From the NCBI GenBank assembly GCA_018644665.1, contig JABGQA010000109.1, positions 1 through 64,000 on the forward strand: a DNA stretch of 64,000 bases. The letters run 5' to 3'. The translations under genes and the position numbers were made by a program. Shown here piece by piece: positions 29,189 through 39,098 of this stretch. Position 1 is the first letter of the stretch; every line of letters begins with the position of its first letter. This DNA is from Candidatus Poribacteria bacterium. Lineage in GTDB: Bacteria > Poribacteria > WGA-4E > GCA-2687025. The notes under the pieces were generated by a model. That model was not told where the DNA came from. It saw only the letters and a program-made list of their open reading frames with translations, and made no database searches.

Positions 29189-31210
29189 ATGGCGAAGACA
29201 CCGATCCGCGCGGACGACCTGTACCGGTTCCAGACGGTCTCCGGCGCCGAGATCGCCCCGGACGGCGCGCGAGTCGTGTTCTGCGTCGGGCGTGTGGATA
29301 GGGCGACCGAGAAGAAGCACTCGAACCTGTGGGTTACGCCCACCGATGCTTCGAAGCCGCAGCAGTTCACGTACGGCGATCAGCGAGACACGAGCCCGCA
29401 ATGGTCGCCCGACGGAAGTCACGTCGCGTTCCTGTCGAACCGCGGTGACCAGCAGCAGCCGCAGATACACCTCATCCCTATCGACGGAGGCGAGGCCCGG
29501 CCTCTGACGAAGCTGAAGGGCGACATCGGCGGGTTCCGGTGGTCGCCGGATGGCAAGCGGCTGGTGTGCGTGTTCCGCAAGCAGGACGCCGAAGCCGCGG
29601 AACGCGAAGCCGACGAAGGCAAGAAGGCGCTGGGAGTCGTGGCGCGCCATATCACGCGCGTCCATTTCAAGTACGACGACGCGGGCATGTTGCCATCCGA
29701 ACGCGCTCATCTGTGGATCATCGACGCCCACACAGGGCGCGCGAAGCAGCTGACCGACGGCGACGAGTTCAGCGAGTCCAGCCCCGAGTGGTCCCCGGAC
29801 GGGCGAGACATCGTGTTCGTCTCGAACCGCAGCGAAGACCCCGAGTTCCTGCCAGAGAAGATCGGCATCCACGTCATCGCGCCGGACGGCGGCGAGATGC
29901 GCGAGATCGGGACGCCCGTCGGCGGCAAGTCGCTGCCCGCGTACTCGCCGGATGGCGCATGGGTCGCGTACTTCGGGAGCGAGGGTCGCGGCGACTGGTG
30001 GAAGAACACGCGTCTCTACGTCGTCCCAGCCGACGGGAGCGCGGCGCCGAGATGCCTCACGGCTGACCACGACCTGCACCTGAGCGACGTCACGCTGGGC
30101 GACCTCGCCGGATTCCCGGGCGCGAACCCGCCGCCGCGGTGGTCGCCAGACGGAGCAACGCTCTACGTCGTGGGGTCACGCCACGGGAGCACGATCCTCT
30201 ACGCGGTGTCTGTCGCGGACGGCTCCCTGCGCGCATTGTCGACAGACGCCGGAGTGCACGAGGGCATCTCGATGAGTGCCGACGCGTCGGCATGCGCCTA
30301 CATCGACCCGGGCATGGAGAGCCTCGGGCAGGTGAGCGTCATGGACATTGCCGGGACGCGGAGGCGTCGCCTGACGCGCTTCAACGACGCGCTGCTGCGC
30401 TCCCGCGACCTCGGCGACGTAGAGGAAGTGTGGTTCCAGGGGCCCAACGACAACGACCTCCAAGGGTGGATCATGACGCCGCCCGACTTCGATGTGTCGC
30501 GCCAGTATCCGTCGATCATGGAGATCCACGGCGGCCCGCTCGCGCAGTACGGCCATCGTTTCATGCACGAGTTCCGCTACCTCGCCGCGCAGGGATACGT
30601 GGTGTACTTCTGCAACCCCCGAGGCGGACAGGGCTACGGCGAGGAGCACGCCAAGGCCATCTGGAACGATTGGGGCGGCCCGGACTACGGCGACGTGATG
30701 GCATGGGCCGACCTCATCTCCGCGAAGCCCTACATCGACAAGGCGCGCATGGGAGTCACCGGCGGGAGCTACGGCGGGTTCATGACCGCGTGGATCATCG
30801 GGCATACGCATCGCTTCAAGGCGGCGGTCGTCCAGCGCCCGGTCACGAACTTCGTCAGCATGTGGGGCTCCAGCGACATGAATTGGGTCTTCCAGCAGAT
30901 TTTCGGCGATGTCCCGCCGTGGGAGGGGCTCGACAACTACTGGCGGCAGTCGCCGATGAAGTACATAGGGTCGGCGAAGACGCCGACGCTCGTGATCCAC
31001 AGCGAGCAGGACCTACGTTGCGCCATCGAGCAGGGCGAGCAACTGTTCGTGGCGCTCAAGAGCTTGGGCGTCGACACGGAGATGGTGCGGTTCCCCGACG
31101 AGCCGCACGGCTTATCGCGTGGCGGCCGCACGGATCGCCGCATCGAGCGGCTGAACCACATCGTCCGTTGGTTCGATACGTACCTGAAGCCCCAACAGGA
31201 TGCCGAATGA
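29189..31210 (+). CDS. S9-family prolyl oligopeptidase / dipeptidyl aminopeptidase
   Basis: 673 residues. An N-terminal TolB/WD-like beta-propeller (about 10-400; repeats such as DTSPQWSPDGSHVAFLSNR) is followed by an alpha/beta-hydrolase domain with nucleophile GGSYGGF (S527), D608 (HSEQDLRC) and H640 (EPHGLSRGG). It cleaves short peptides; no signal peptide, so probably cytoplasmic. ATG 29189 follows GGAGAG with seven-base spacing. It is embedded in the peptide transporter operon, its TGA overlapping the ATG of the first ATPase gene, which implies that imported peptides are its substrate (inference). Confidence 0.95.
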   Translation: MAKTPIRADDLYRFQTVSGAEIAPDGARVVFCVGRVDRATEKKHSNLWVTPTDASKPQQFTYGDQRDTSPQWSPDGSHVAFLSNRGDQQQPQIHLIPIDGGEARPLTKLKGDIGGFRWSPDGKRLVCVFRKQDAEAAEREADEGKKALGVVARHITRVHFKYDDAGMLPSERAHLWIIDAHTGRAKQLTDGDEFSESSPEWSPDGRDIVFVSNRSEDPEFLPEKIGIHVIAPDGGEMREIGTPVGGKSLPAYSPDGAWVAYFGSEGRGDWWKNTRLYVVPADGSAAPRCLTADHDLHLSDVTLGDLAGFPGANPPPRWSPDGATLYVVGSRHGSTILYAVSVADGSLRALSTDAGVHEGISMSADASACAYIDPGMESLGQVSVMDIAGTRRRRLTRFNDALLRSRDLGDVEEVWFQGPNDNDLQGWIMTPPDFDVSRQYPSIMEIHGGPLAQYGHRFMHEFRYLAAQGYVVYFCNPRGGQGYGEEHAKAIWNDWGGPDYGDVMAWADLISAKPYIDKARMGVTGGSYGGFMTAWIIGHTHRFKAAVVQRPVTNFVSMWGSSDMNWVFQQIFGDVPPWEGLDNYWRQSPMKYIGSAKTPTLVIHSEQDLRCAIEQGEQLFVALKSLGVDTEMVRFPDEPHGLSRGGRTDRRIERLNHIVRWFDTYLKPQQDAE

Positions 31211-32226
31211 CCGACGCGCTGCTCTCGATTCGCGGCCTGCGCACGCACTTCTTCCTCGACGAGGGGACCGTGCGCGCCGTGGACGGCGTGGACCTCGACG
31301 TGCGTCGGGGCAGGACTCTCGGCATCGTCGGCGAGAGCGGTTGCGGGAAGAGCGTCACAGCGTTCTCGATTCTGAGACTGGTGGCGCGCCCCGGCCGCAT
31401 CGTGGACGGCGACGTCACGCTGCATCGCGACTCCGGGCGCGTTGCGTTGACGGAACTGGACGAGGACGGCCCAGAGATACGGGACATCCGGGGCGCCGAG
31501 ATCGCGATGATCTTCCAGGAGCCGATGACGTCCCTGAGCCCGGTCCACACGGTGGGTAGCCAGATCGTCGAGGCAGTGCGTCTGCACACCGACCTGCGTG
31601 GCGCCAACGCCCGTGCGCGCGCCGTCGAGGTGCTTGGACACGTCGGCATCCCCGACCCGGCGACGCGCTTCCGTCAGTACCCCCACGAGATGAGCGGCGG
31701 CATGCGCCAACGCGCGATGATCGCGATGGCGCTCTCATGCCGTCCGTCGCTGTTGATTGCCGACGAGCCGACGACGGCGCTGGACGTCACGATCCAGGCG
31801 CAGATTCTGGAACTCATGCGCGACCTCCAGGCGGAAACCGGCATGTCGATCATGCTCATCACGCACGACCTCGGCGTCATTGCGGAGACGGCCGACGAGG
31901 TAGCGGTCATGTACCTCGGACGCGTCGTGGAGTTCGGGACTACGGAGGACATCTTCACCGCGCCCAAGCATCCGTACACACGCGGACTCCTGCGCTCGAT
32001 CCCCGACCTCGACTCCCCGAGGACGGGCCGGCTGGAGGCCATCACCGGTTCCGTGCCGGGGCCGTTCAGCCGCATCGACGGCTGCCCGTTTCACCCCCGC
32101 TGCCCAGACGCCATCGCAGGCGTGTGCGATGTCGGCGACCGCCCGGCCTTGATCTCGACCGACGGTGGCGGCGACGTCGCCTGCGTCCTGCACGCCCAGG
32201 AGGCGATCCATGCCTCCGACGACTGA
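31207..32226 (+). CDS. Peptide ABC transporter ATP-binding protein, OppD/DppD type
   Basis: 339 residues. ABC ATPase with Walker A GESGCGKS (42-49), Q-loop [14 protein letters not shown], signature MSGGMRQR, Walker [13 protein letters not shown] and H-loop ITHDLGV. The C-terminal oligopeptide-type extension has the cysteine pattern CPFHPRCP. It energises import with the OppF-type partner. The start overlaps the peptidase stop (ATGA), and its end overlaps the start of the next gene by 17 bases. Confidence 0.96.
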   Translation: MTDALLSIRGLRTHFFLDEGTVRAVDGVDLDVRRGRTLGIVGESGCGKSVTAFSILRLVARPGRIVDGDVTLHRDSGRVALTELDEDGPEIRDIRGAEIAMIFQEPMTSLSPVHTVGSQIVEAVRLHTDLRGANARARAVEVLGHVGIPDPATRFRQYPHEMSGGMRQRAMIAMALSCRPSLLIADEPTTALDVTIQAQILELMRDLQAETGMSIMLITHDLGVIAETADEVAVMYLGRVVEFGTTEDIFTAPKHPYTRGLLRSIPDLDSPRTGRLEAITGSVPGPFSRIDGCPFHPRCPDAIAGVCDVGDRPALISTDGGGDVACVLHAQEAIHASDD

Positions 32227-33226
32227 TCCGCTCCTGCGCGTCCGCGAGCTGAGGAAGCACTTCCCGATCCACAGCGGCGTGATGTCGCAGGTCGTCGGCC
32301 ACGTGCGCGCCGTGGACGGCGTCTCCTTCGACATCTACGAGGGCGAATGTCTCGGGCTCGTCGGCGAGAGTGGCTCGGGTAAGACCACCGTAGGCCGCGT
32401 GATCCTGCGCGCGCTGTCGGCGACATCGGGTGATGTGCACTTCCGCGTGAACGGCTCGGAGACGAACCTCACGACGGCGCCGCGCGCCACCCTCAAGAGC
32501 CTGCGGCGACACATGCAGATGGTGTTCCAGGACCCCTACGCGTCTCTGAATCCGCGCATGACGGTGTTCGACATCGTTGGCGAGCCACTTCTCGTGCACG
32601 GCATGAAGGACGCTCGGGAACGGGAGGCGGCCGTCGAGGATCTGCTGCGCCGCGTTGGGCTGGAATCGCACATCATGCGTCGCTACCCGCACGCGTTCAG
32701 CGGCGGCCAGCGTCAGCGGATCGGCATCGCGCGGGCGCTCGCGCTGCGGCCCAAGCTCATCGTCGCGGACGAGCCGGTTTCCGCTCTCGACGTGTCCGTG
32801 CAGGCGCAGGTGCTAAACTTGTTGCAGGATCTCCGCGAAGAGTTGCGCCTGACGTACCTCTTCATCGCGCACGACCTCAGCGTGGTGCGGCACATCTCCG
32901 ACCGCATCGCCGTGATGTACGCGGGCCGGATCGTCGAGATGGCCGACGCCGACGCGCTCTTCCGGTCGCCCAAGCATCCCTACACGGAGGCGCTGCTGTC
33001 CTCGGTTCCCGCGCCCCATCCGAACCGTCGGCGCGCGCGTGTGCCGCTGGAGGGCGAGGTCGCCGATCCAAGCAATCTGCCGCCCGGCTGCGCGTTTCAC
33101 CCGCGTTGCCCCTACGTCCGGGACGAGTGCCGCGAGGAGATGCCGGAGCTCCTGGAGATCGTGCCGGCCCACACGTCGCGCTGCCATCTCGCAGGTGAGC
33201 TCGGCCTAGTAGGACTGCGCGGGTAG
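32210..33226 (+). CDS. Peptide ABC transporter ATP-binding protein, OppF/DppF type
   Basis: 338 residues. Second ATPase of the importer: Walker A GESGSGKT (52-59), Q-loop [14 protein letters not shown], signature FSGGQRQR, Walker [14 protein letters not shown]-loop [11 protein letters not shown], and a C-terminal CAFHPRCPY segment typical of the oligopeptide group. ATG 32210 follows AGGAGG and lies inside the end of the OppD gene. It is the last gene of the operon 24951-33226, and perhaps of 23939-33226. Confidence 0.96.
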   Translation: MPPTTDPLLRVRELRKHFPIHSGVMSQVVGHVRAVDGVSFDIYEGECLGLVGESGSGKTTVGRVILRALSATSGDVHFRVNGSETNLTTAPRATLKSLRRHMQMVFQDPYASLNPRMTVFDIVGEPLLVHGMKDAREREAAVEDLLRRVGLESHIMRRYPHAFSGGQRQRIGIARALALRPKLIVADEPVSALDVSVQAQVLNLLQDLREELRLTYLFIAHDLSVVRHISDRIAVMYAGRIVEMADADALFRSPKHPYTEALLSSVPAPHPNRRRARVPLEGEVADPSNLPPGCAFHPRCPYVRDECREEMPELLEIVPAHTSRCHLAGELGLVGLRG

Positions 33227-33415
33227 GCCCTGCGCCGACGCCCGGGGCGACGTGCGAACGATGGAACCGCGCGGCAGTTACGACGCGTATCCCACCCCAT
33301 GGCGGCGGGGCGCGTCCGAGGAGGGCGGCTGCTGGGCCGCGCGCGGTGCGGCGCGCCGGGCGTCACCACGCTCAAGGAGACAGACGAGGGAACGCACAAC
33401 TGGGGAGGGTGCCAC

Positions 33416-34282
33416 ATGCTGGACGACGCTGACGGATCGCCGACCATATCAAGCGTGACACGCCTCGCTGTGGTGGACTACCTCGGCGGGTCGAACACAG
33501 CGTGGGCAGGTCGGGTTACCGATCGCGAGTTTCTGTGGCGTCTGTACGATCTCAGAGACATGCCGTCTAGGGACAGTCGGTTCTCGGACGCAGACCGCGA
33601 CATCCACCAGCATACCGAGAACAACCTCGACTGGGGCGATGCCTGGGTGTTCTACGACTCGCGCTTCCAGCTGCTCTCAGGTCCGGACGACGTGTTCCTC
33701 CGGTTTCTCTGTGCAACACTGCACCCAGAGGTGCGCTCCAGTGAGAGCGAGGCGCAGGACATGGTGGAGGGGTACAACGCCCACCTTGCGAACGACGGCT
33801 GGTGCTTGGTCGCGCGAGGCGAGATCTCCGGGCGCGTCCTGTACGAGCCCGTGCGACTGGGATTCAGGGCCCGGATATTCGAGGAACCTACTGGGTGGGG
33901 GAAAGTGGATCGGCAGATGAGCGAGGTGGGTCGTCGACTCCAAGAGGCGACGACGACGGAGCAATACCAAGGAGTCGGTTTGCTTTGTCGCGAGACCATG
34001 ATCTCGGTTGCACAAGCGTGCTTCGATCCAGACCTGCATGAGCCGGTGGACAGTCAGGCGCCGAGCGGTACCGACGCGGTCAGGATGCTCGAGGCGTACA
34101 TCGCCGCAGAACTCGCAGGTGGCGGCAATGAAGACGTGCGGCGCCAGGTGAAAGCCGCATGGAAGCTGGCTGTCGCGCTCCAGCACAAGCGGACGGCAGA
34201 CTGCCGCACCGCAGCACTGTGTGCTGAGGCCACGGTATCTGTCGTGAACATCGCCGCGATCCTCGCTAAGCGGAAGGCGTGA
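33416..34282 (+). CDS. AbiJ-NTD3-like protein (abortive-infection-related)
   Basis: 288 residues. The first half has WAGRVTDREFLWRLYDL, PSRDSRFSDADRDIHQH and NNLDWGDAWVFYDSRF, a pattern I recall from the AbiJ N-terminal domain 3 found at the start of abortive-infection-type proteins. The C-terminal half is helical and ends with ALQHKRTADCRTAAL and ATVSVVNIAAIL, typical of the C-terminal domain that accompanies such proteins. A role in phage defence is inference from family only. ATG 33416 follows GGGAGGGT; the region upstream is not coding. Codon use is visibly less G/C-biased than in the flanking operons, consistent with horizontal acquisition. No partner defence gene is next to it. Confidence 0.55.
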   Translation: MLDDADGSPTISSVTRLAVVDYLGGSNTAWAGRVTDREFLWRLYDLRDMPSRDSRFSDADRDIHQHTENNLDWGDAWVFYDSRFQLLSGPDDVFLRFLCATLHPEVRSSESEAQDMVEGYNAHLANDGWCLVARGEISGRVLYEPVRLGFRARIFEEPTGWGKVDRQMSEVGRRLQEATTTEQYQGVGLLCRETMISVAQACFDPDLHEPVDSQAPSGTDAVRMLEAYIAAELAGGGNEDVRRQVKAAWKLAVALQHKRTADCRTAALCAEATVSVVNIAAILAKRKA

Positions 34283-34409
34283 CACCGCGCCTATGGGCGG
34301 CAGCGATCGCGACCCGCGTGCGAGCGCCGTTGTATGTCGTGCACCGGCTGGCGGGCCCGCGCAGGCCATGCTTTGACTCGCGGCGCGGCGCATCCGACAA
34401 TCCAAATCG

Positions 34410-36389
34410 ATGAAAGCGCCGCCCCAATACGCGGCCGGACGTGGAGTGACCCCTTGGCGAGCCATTGCCATCGGGACGCCACTCGTGGTGCTCATCTGCG
34501 CCATCGTGTCCTACGCCGAGCAGGTAATCGCCTACATCCAGATCGGCTTCCTGCAGTTCCCGCCTGCCGTCATCGGCGTGTTCTTCTTTCTCGTGGTCGC
34601 GAACAAAGCCCTCCGACGCCTGGGCCACGGCATCGGCCTGACGCGTCAGGAGCTGATGCTGATCTACTGCATGCTCCTGATCGGCTCGATGGTGTCCTCA
34701 CGCGGGATGATCGGGCTGCTGCTGCCCGCGCTGATTGCGGTGAACTACTACGCCACCGACGCCAACGCCTGGCGCGAGCTGTACTTCCACAACATCCGGC
34801 GCGAACTCGTCCCGTTCGACCCCAACGGCCCGGGGAATCAGGACGTCGCGCGGCTGTTCTACGAGAAGGTCGAGTCGGCGTCGGAGATCCCTTGGGGCGC
34901 GTGGGTGACGCCCATCCTGTCCTGGTCGGTGCTGGTGGTGTTCGTGTTCTTCGCGTTCCTCTGCCTGGCCGCGATCGTACGGCGGCAATGGGTCGAGAAT
35001 GAGAAGCTGTCGTTCCCGCTCACGCAACTGCCCCTGGAGTTCGTCGCCGAAGACGCGGGGCGCAGCTTCTTCCGCTCGCCGGTCATGTGGATGGGTTTCG
35101 CCCTGCCGGTGCTGGTGTTCGGCCTGAACGGCCTGCACGAATACGTGCCGACGGTCCCGCTCATCCCGCTGACGCACAACGTACACGCGTGGATGCGCAC
35201 GAAGCCGTGGAGTGGCGTCTACTACACGCCGATGTTCATCTCGTTCGCCGCGACCGGGTTCTTCTTCCTGCTGCCGACGCAGGTGCTGTTCAGCCTGTGG
35301 GTGTTCTTCATCCTCACGCGCGTGCAGGACATCATCGCGACATCGCTCGGGTTCCGCATCGCGGGGATGCCGCTCTACCCGACGCGTCTGTACATCGGCT
35401 ACCAGGTCGCCGGGGCGTACTTCGCCTTGCTGGCCTACTTCCTGTACTCGGGGCTCCCGCATTTCCGGCGCGTGTTGCGCGGTGCCCTGTCCCGGCGAGC
35501 GGCGCGCGGCGAGGACCGCGACGAACTGCTCCCGTACCCAGTCGCCGTGTGGGGGTTGGTGGCGAGCTTCGGCCTGACGCTCGTCTGGTGCGTGTGGGCG
35601 GGCGTCAGCCTGTGGGTCGCGGTCTTCGAGTTCGGCATCTACCTGTTCGTCGTCGTGACGGTGATGGCGCGCAGCGTCGCCGAGGCGGGCATGCTAATGA
35701 CCGAGACCTCGTTCAGGCCCGTGAACGTGTACGAGATGTTCGGCCAGAAGGCCGCGCTCGGCGCGAGGAACGTCACGCTGCTCTCACTTCTCGACGCCGT
35801 CTTCACGCGCGATCTCCGTGGCCTCACGATGACCGGCGTCCTCGACGGCGCGAAAATCGCCGACGGCGCCGGATTCCGTCGGCGATCGCTGCTCGTGGTG
35901 CTTCCGCTGGCCGCGGGCGTGGCGTTCATCACTGCCGCGGCCATACAGCTCTACCTGCCATACATGCACGGCGCGAACCTGATGTACGGGTATACCTACC
36001 GCTCGAATCCTCTGTTGGGCTTCCGAGACTTCGCCGCCGCCGCCGAGGGCGTCCGCCCGCCTTACAACTGGATAGCCCCCGCCTTTTTCGGCGTCGGCGT
36101 AGTCGTGACGGTCGTCATGGCGACGCTCCGCGCTCTGTATTGGTGGTGGCCGCTGCACCCGCTGGGGTACGCCCTGTCCGCGTCGTGGTCTCTGATCGTG
36201 TTCTGGTTCCCCATACTCGTGGCGTGGGCGATCAAGGCGCCGCTGTTGCAGTACAGCGGGGTTCGCGGGTACCGTCGCTTCCGGCCGCTCTTCCTCGGCA
36301 TGGTGTTCGGCGAATTCTCGATGGCCGTGTTCTGGACCGGCGTGAGCTGGCTAACGAAGGTTCGCGCCCCGACGTTCCCATGGCCGTGA
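34410..36389 (+). CDS. DUF6785/DUF6784-like polytopic membrane protein (copy 2)
   Basis: 659 residues with many hydrophobic helices. Same landmarks as the copies at 3249 and 56087: GLTRQELMLIYCMLLIG, RRQWVENEKLSFPLTQLP near residue 190, WWPLHPLGYALS and FLGMVFGEFSMAVFW at the end. It precedes a DapA-family lyase (22 bp) and an enolase-superfamily enzyme, and the three genes look like one operon. The neighbours suggest handling of a sugar acid or keto-acid, which might make this a transporter, but that is inference. No clear ribosome site is seen before ATG 34410. Confidence 0.75.
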   Translation: MKAPPQYAAGRGVTPWRAIAIGTPLVVLICAIVSYAEQVIAYIQIGFLQFPPAVIGVFFFLVVANKALRRLGHGIGLTRQELMLIYCMLLIGSMVSSRGMIGLLLPALIAVNYYATDANAWRELYFHNIRRELVPFDPNGPGNQDVARLFYEKVESASEIPWGAWVTPILSWSVLVVFVFFAFLCLAAIVRRQWVENEKLSFPLTQLPLEFVAEDAGRSFFRSPVMWMGFALPVLVFGLNGLHEYVPTVPLIPLTHNVHAWMRTKPWSGVYYTPMFISFAATGFFFLLPTQVLFSLWVFFILTRVQDIIATSLGFRIAGMPLYPTRLYIGYQVAGAYFALLAYFLYSGLPHFRRVLRGALSRRAARGEDRDELLPYPVAVWGLVASFGLTLVWCVWAGVSLWVAVFEFGIYLFVVVTVMARSVAEAGMLMTETSFRPVNVYEMFGQKAALGARNVTLLSLLDAVFTRDLRGLTMTGVLDGAKIADGAGFRRRSLLVVLPLAAGVAFITAAAIQLYLPYMHGANLMYGYTYRSNPLLGFRDFAAAAEGVRPPYNWIAPAFFGVGVVVTVVMATLRALYWWWPLHPLGYALSASWSLIVFWFPILVAWAIKAPLLQYSGVRGYRRFRPLFLGMVFGEFSMAVFWTGVSWLTKVRAPTFPWP

Positions 36390-36411
36390 CCGCGCGACAG
36401 GAGACGACCCC

Positions 36412-37332
36412 GTGAGCGCGACCCAACCGTATCGCGGCGTGTTCACCATCCCATCGACGCCGTTCCATCCGACCGGCGAAGTCGATGAGGACGGGCTCCG
36501 CCGCATCGTCGAGTTCTGCATCGAGTGTGGCGCGCATGGCCTCGTGTACCCCGTGAACGCGAGCGAGTTCATCGCGCTCACGGACGCCGAACGCATGTTC
36601 CTCACCGAGATCGTCGTCCGTCAGAACGACGGCCGAGTGCCCGTGATCGTCGGCGTGCAGGGCGTGACGCGTGAGGCGGCGGCTGAGTTCGCCACGCACG
36701 CGCGCGAGATCGGCGCGGACGGCGTCATCGCGATGCCGCCCTACCTCAGGCGAGGGGCGCTGTCGGAGGACGTCATCACCGATTACTACGGGGCCATCGC
36801 GGAGGCCGCGGGCATGACGGTGTTCATCCAGAACAACATGCCACCCATCGGGTGGGACCTGTCAGCGGAACTCATGCTCAGGCTTTGCCGCGATATCGAG
36901 CACGTCGAGTACATCAAGGAGGAGACCGTCCCCACGACCGTCAAGCTGTCCGCGATCGTGGATGGCGACGCCGACGGAGTGTGCCTAGGCGTCTTTGGTG
37001 GCGGCGGCGGGCGGTACCTCATCGAGGAGCATCGACGTGGCGTCGCCGGCCAGATGCCCGGCTGCCACGTGACGGATGTAGTCGTCGCCCTGTGGGACGC
37101 GTTGGAGTCCGGCGACGGCGAGCGAGCGACGCGCATCTACAAGGAGATGGCGCCCCTGTTCTTCTTCGAGCACCAACTGCCTGGGTGCTACAAGGAGGTG
37201 CTGTATCGGCGAGGCGTGATCGACTCGCCGACGAAGCGCAACGGCGCCATGCCGCTGGACGACATCGCCTCGGCCTACCTCGACGAGATCCTCGCAGCGC
37301 TGGAGCCGCTGATGACCTGGAGTCGCACGTGA
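36412..37332 (+). CDS. Dihydrodipicolinate synthase/N-acetylneuraminate lyase-family protein
   Basis: 306 residues, class I aldolase TIM barrel. The Schiff-base lysine is K169 in EYIKEE. The GTTGE loop reads PVNASEF (N49-E52), and the catalytic tyrosine strand (usually YNxP) reads FIQNNMPP, so Gln140 replaces the Tyr of DapA and NanA. The enzyme is therefore not a classical DapA; a keto-acid dehydratase or aldolase acting on a sugar-acid product is more likely. GTG 36412 follows AGGAGA with eight-base spacing. The stop is followed after 13 bases by an enolase-superfamily gene, whose 2-keto-3-deoxy product is a typical substrate for this family. Confidence 0.85.
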   Translation: MSATQPYRGVFTIPSTPFHPTGEVDEDGLRRIVEFCIECGAHGLVYPVNASEFIALTDAERMFLTEIVVRQNDGRVPVIVGVQGVTREAAAEFATHAREIGADGVIAMPPYLRRGALSEDVITDYYGAIAEAAGMTVFIQNNMPPIGWDLSAELMLRLCRDIEHVEYIKEETVPTTVKLSAIVDGDADGVCLGVFGGGGGRYLIEEHRRGVAGQMPGCHVTDVVVALWDALESGDGERATRIYKEMAPLFFFEHQLPGCYKEVLYRRGVIDSPTKRNGAMPLDDIASAYLDEILAALEPLMTWSRT

Positions 37333-37345
37333 AGATCGGCCGTCC

Positions 37346-38488
37346 GTGAAGATCACCGATCTACAGACGTTCATCGTCGGTAATCCGTGGAAGAATTGGC
37401 TTTTCGTCAAGCTCTCCACGGACGAGGGTATCGTCGGCCTTGGAGAGGCGACGGGCGGCCTGTCGACGAAGCCAAACGAAGGCGACCTGCACGAACTGCG
37501 CCGCTTCGTCATCGGGGAGGACCCGCGCCATCCGTCGTGCATCTGGGACAAGATGTACAAAGGGCGCTTCCTCAACACGTCCATCGCCATGTGCGCGATC
37601 GAGACGGCGTGCTGGGACATCCTCGCGCGCAGCCTGGACGTGCCCGCGTGGCAGCTATTCGGCGGGAAGCGGCGCGACACGTTGCGCGTCTACGCGAACG
37701 GCTGGTACCAGGGGCCGCGCGACCCCGTCTTCTTCGCCGACAGGGCGGCTGAGATGGTCGCCCAAGGCTACACGGCCCTGAAGTTCGACCCGTTCGGCGG
37801 GGCTTACCTGCATATCGACGCCGCAAGCGAACGCCTGTCGCTCGACATCATCCGCGCCGTGCGCGACGCCGTCGGCCCCGATGTGGACGTGCTCATCGAG
37901 GGCCACGATCGCTTCAGCGTGCAGACGGCGATCCGCCTCGGCCGCAGGATGGCCGAATACTCGCCGACGTGGTTCGAGGCGCCTGTGAACGCACGCGATA
38001 TCCAGTCGACCCTGGAGGTCGCACGCGCCATCGAGGTCCCCGTCGCGACGGGCGAGAAGTTCCGCACGTTGGCGACGTTCGGCGACCTGCTGTCAGAACG
38101 GGTGATCGACATCATCCAGCCGGAAGTGCTCGGGCTCGGCATCGCGAACATCCGCAAGGCGTTCGGCATCATCGAGGCGTACGACGGCCTCGTCGCGTGC
38201 CATCAGGCGCAGAGCCCGCTGTGCACCGCGATCAACGCGCATCTCCACGCGTCGATCCCGAACTTCCTCGTGCACGAGAACTTCGACGACAACCTCGAGC
38301 CGTGGACCTGGGACGTGCTCACGGGAGTGCCACGTGTCGAGGACGGGCACATCCAGGTACCTGACACGCCGGGGTTCGGCGTTGAACTGAACGAGGACGA
38401 GGCGGCCAAGCATCCGTACGGCGAGCGCAACTTCCTCCGACTGTTCGACGAAGGCTGGGAAACACGGCGGCCGCCCGAGGGGGGCTGA
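37346..38488 (+). CDS. Enolase-superfamily (mandelate racemase/muconate lactonizing) enzyme
   Basis: 380 residues, GTG start. K146-x-D148 (ALKFDPFG) on the second barrel strand, ligands E185 with H187 (LIEGHDRF), E211 (WFEAPV) and E237 (ATGEKF), and H286 (ACHQAQSPL) place it in the sugar-acid dehydratase branch of the mandelate racemase family. It shares the MKITD start with the enzyme at 14679 but little else in detail. It likely converts a sugar acid to its 2-keto-3-deoxy form, which the adjacent DapA-family enzyme could cleave or dehydrate. It is the last gene of the 34410-38488 operon. Confidence 0.88.
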   Translation: MKITDLQTFIVGNPWKNWLFVKLSTDEGIVGLGEATGGLSTKPNEGDLHELRRFVIGEDPRHPSCIWDKMYKGRFLNTSIAMCAIETACWDILARSLDVPAWQLFGGKRRDTLRVYANGWYQGPRDPVFFADRAAEMVAQGYTALKFDPFGGAYLHIDAASERLSLDIIRAVRDAVGPDVDVLIEGHDRFSVQTAIRLGRRMAEYSPTWFEAPVNARDIQSTLEVARAIEVPVATGEKFRTLATFGDLLSERVIDIIQPEVLGLGIANIRKAFGIIEAYDGLVACHQAQSPLCTAINAHLHASIPNFLVHENFDDNLEPWTWDVLTGVPRVEDGHIQVPDTPGFGVELNEDEAAKHPYGERNFLRLFDEGWETRRPPEGG

Positions 38489-38570
38489 TCGCCTCGACCC
38501 TCAGGCGCCCCGCGAGCGGTATACTTGTGATGGCGTCGCCACCGCGTCCACCCGAGGAACATGCCGACCG

Positions 38571-39083
38571 ATGCGACCACGCTCCCGCAACAACCGCCTG
38601 GCCCTTCTCGTCCTCGTCGTCTTCCTCGGCTGCGCTGGGAAGACGATCAACAACCTCGGCGGCATCCGCGGTACCACAGACATACGCGCGGACGGGGTAA
38701 TCGTCAACATCTCGCTAAGGACGGATACGGGCGAACGCCTCGTGTGGGACACGAACCTCGTGACCCCAGCGGGGGGAGGCGTGCTCGATCCGCGCGAATT
38801 GGACACACGCATACAGGTGTTCTCCACTCTCAACGGGCAACGGAACGAGCAGATCTTCGCCGGTAGGCTGAAGTCGCTGAACTGGAACTTCCAGGGCGAC
38901 ACCCGCTTCGGCGGCCCAACGTTCCGCTCGCTGATAGGGCTCGTACCCCACAATCTCCTCGCGCTCGACGCGGCCGCCGATAGTGCCCTCGGCGAGTTGG
39001 AAGTCACGCTCATCACGCCCAGGCAGGGCGAATTCCACACGACAGTCTACGACGCCCAGGTGTACCCGGCGGCGTTCTTCTAG
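38571..39083 (+). CDS. Small exported lipoprotein-like protein
   Basis: 170 residues. A basic N-terminus, a hydrophobic stretch (10-20) and a lipobox-like FLGC suggest a lipid-anchored extracytoplasmic protein, although Phe at -3 is unusual. The rest is predicted beta-rich (DGVIVNISLRTDTGERLVW) and not recognised. A TATACT at 38520-38525 could be the -10 of its promoter, with a poor -35. GAGGAA lies 11 bases before ATG 38571. The PurS-like gene follows after 15 bp. Confidence 0.6.
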   Translation: MRPRSRNNRLALLVLVVFLGCAGKTINNLGGIRGTTDIRADGVIVNISLRTDTGERLVWDTNLVTPAGGGVLDPRELDTRIQVFSTLNGQRNEQIFAGRLKSLNWNFQGDTRFGGPTFRSLIGLVPHNLLALDAAADSALGELEVTLITPRQGEFHTTVYDAQVYPAAFF

Positions 39084-39098
39084 GCGGGAGCCTTCGCG

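Noticed and set aside
30139..31206. In-frame upstream extension of the OppD-type gene inside the peptidase gene
   Set aside because: The extension reads as non-coding residues in another frame of the peptidase, and ATG 31207 with an ATGA overlap is the expected start.
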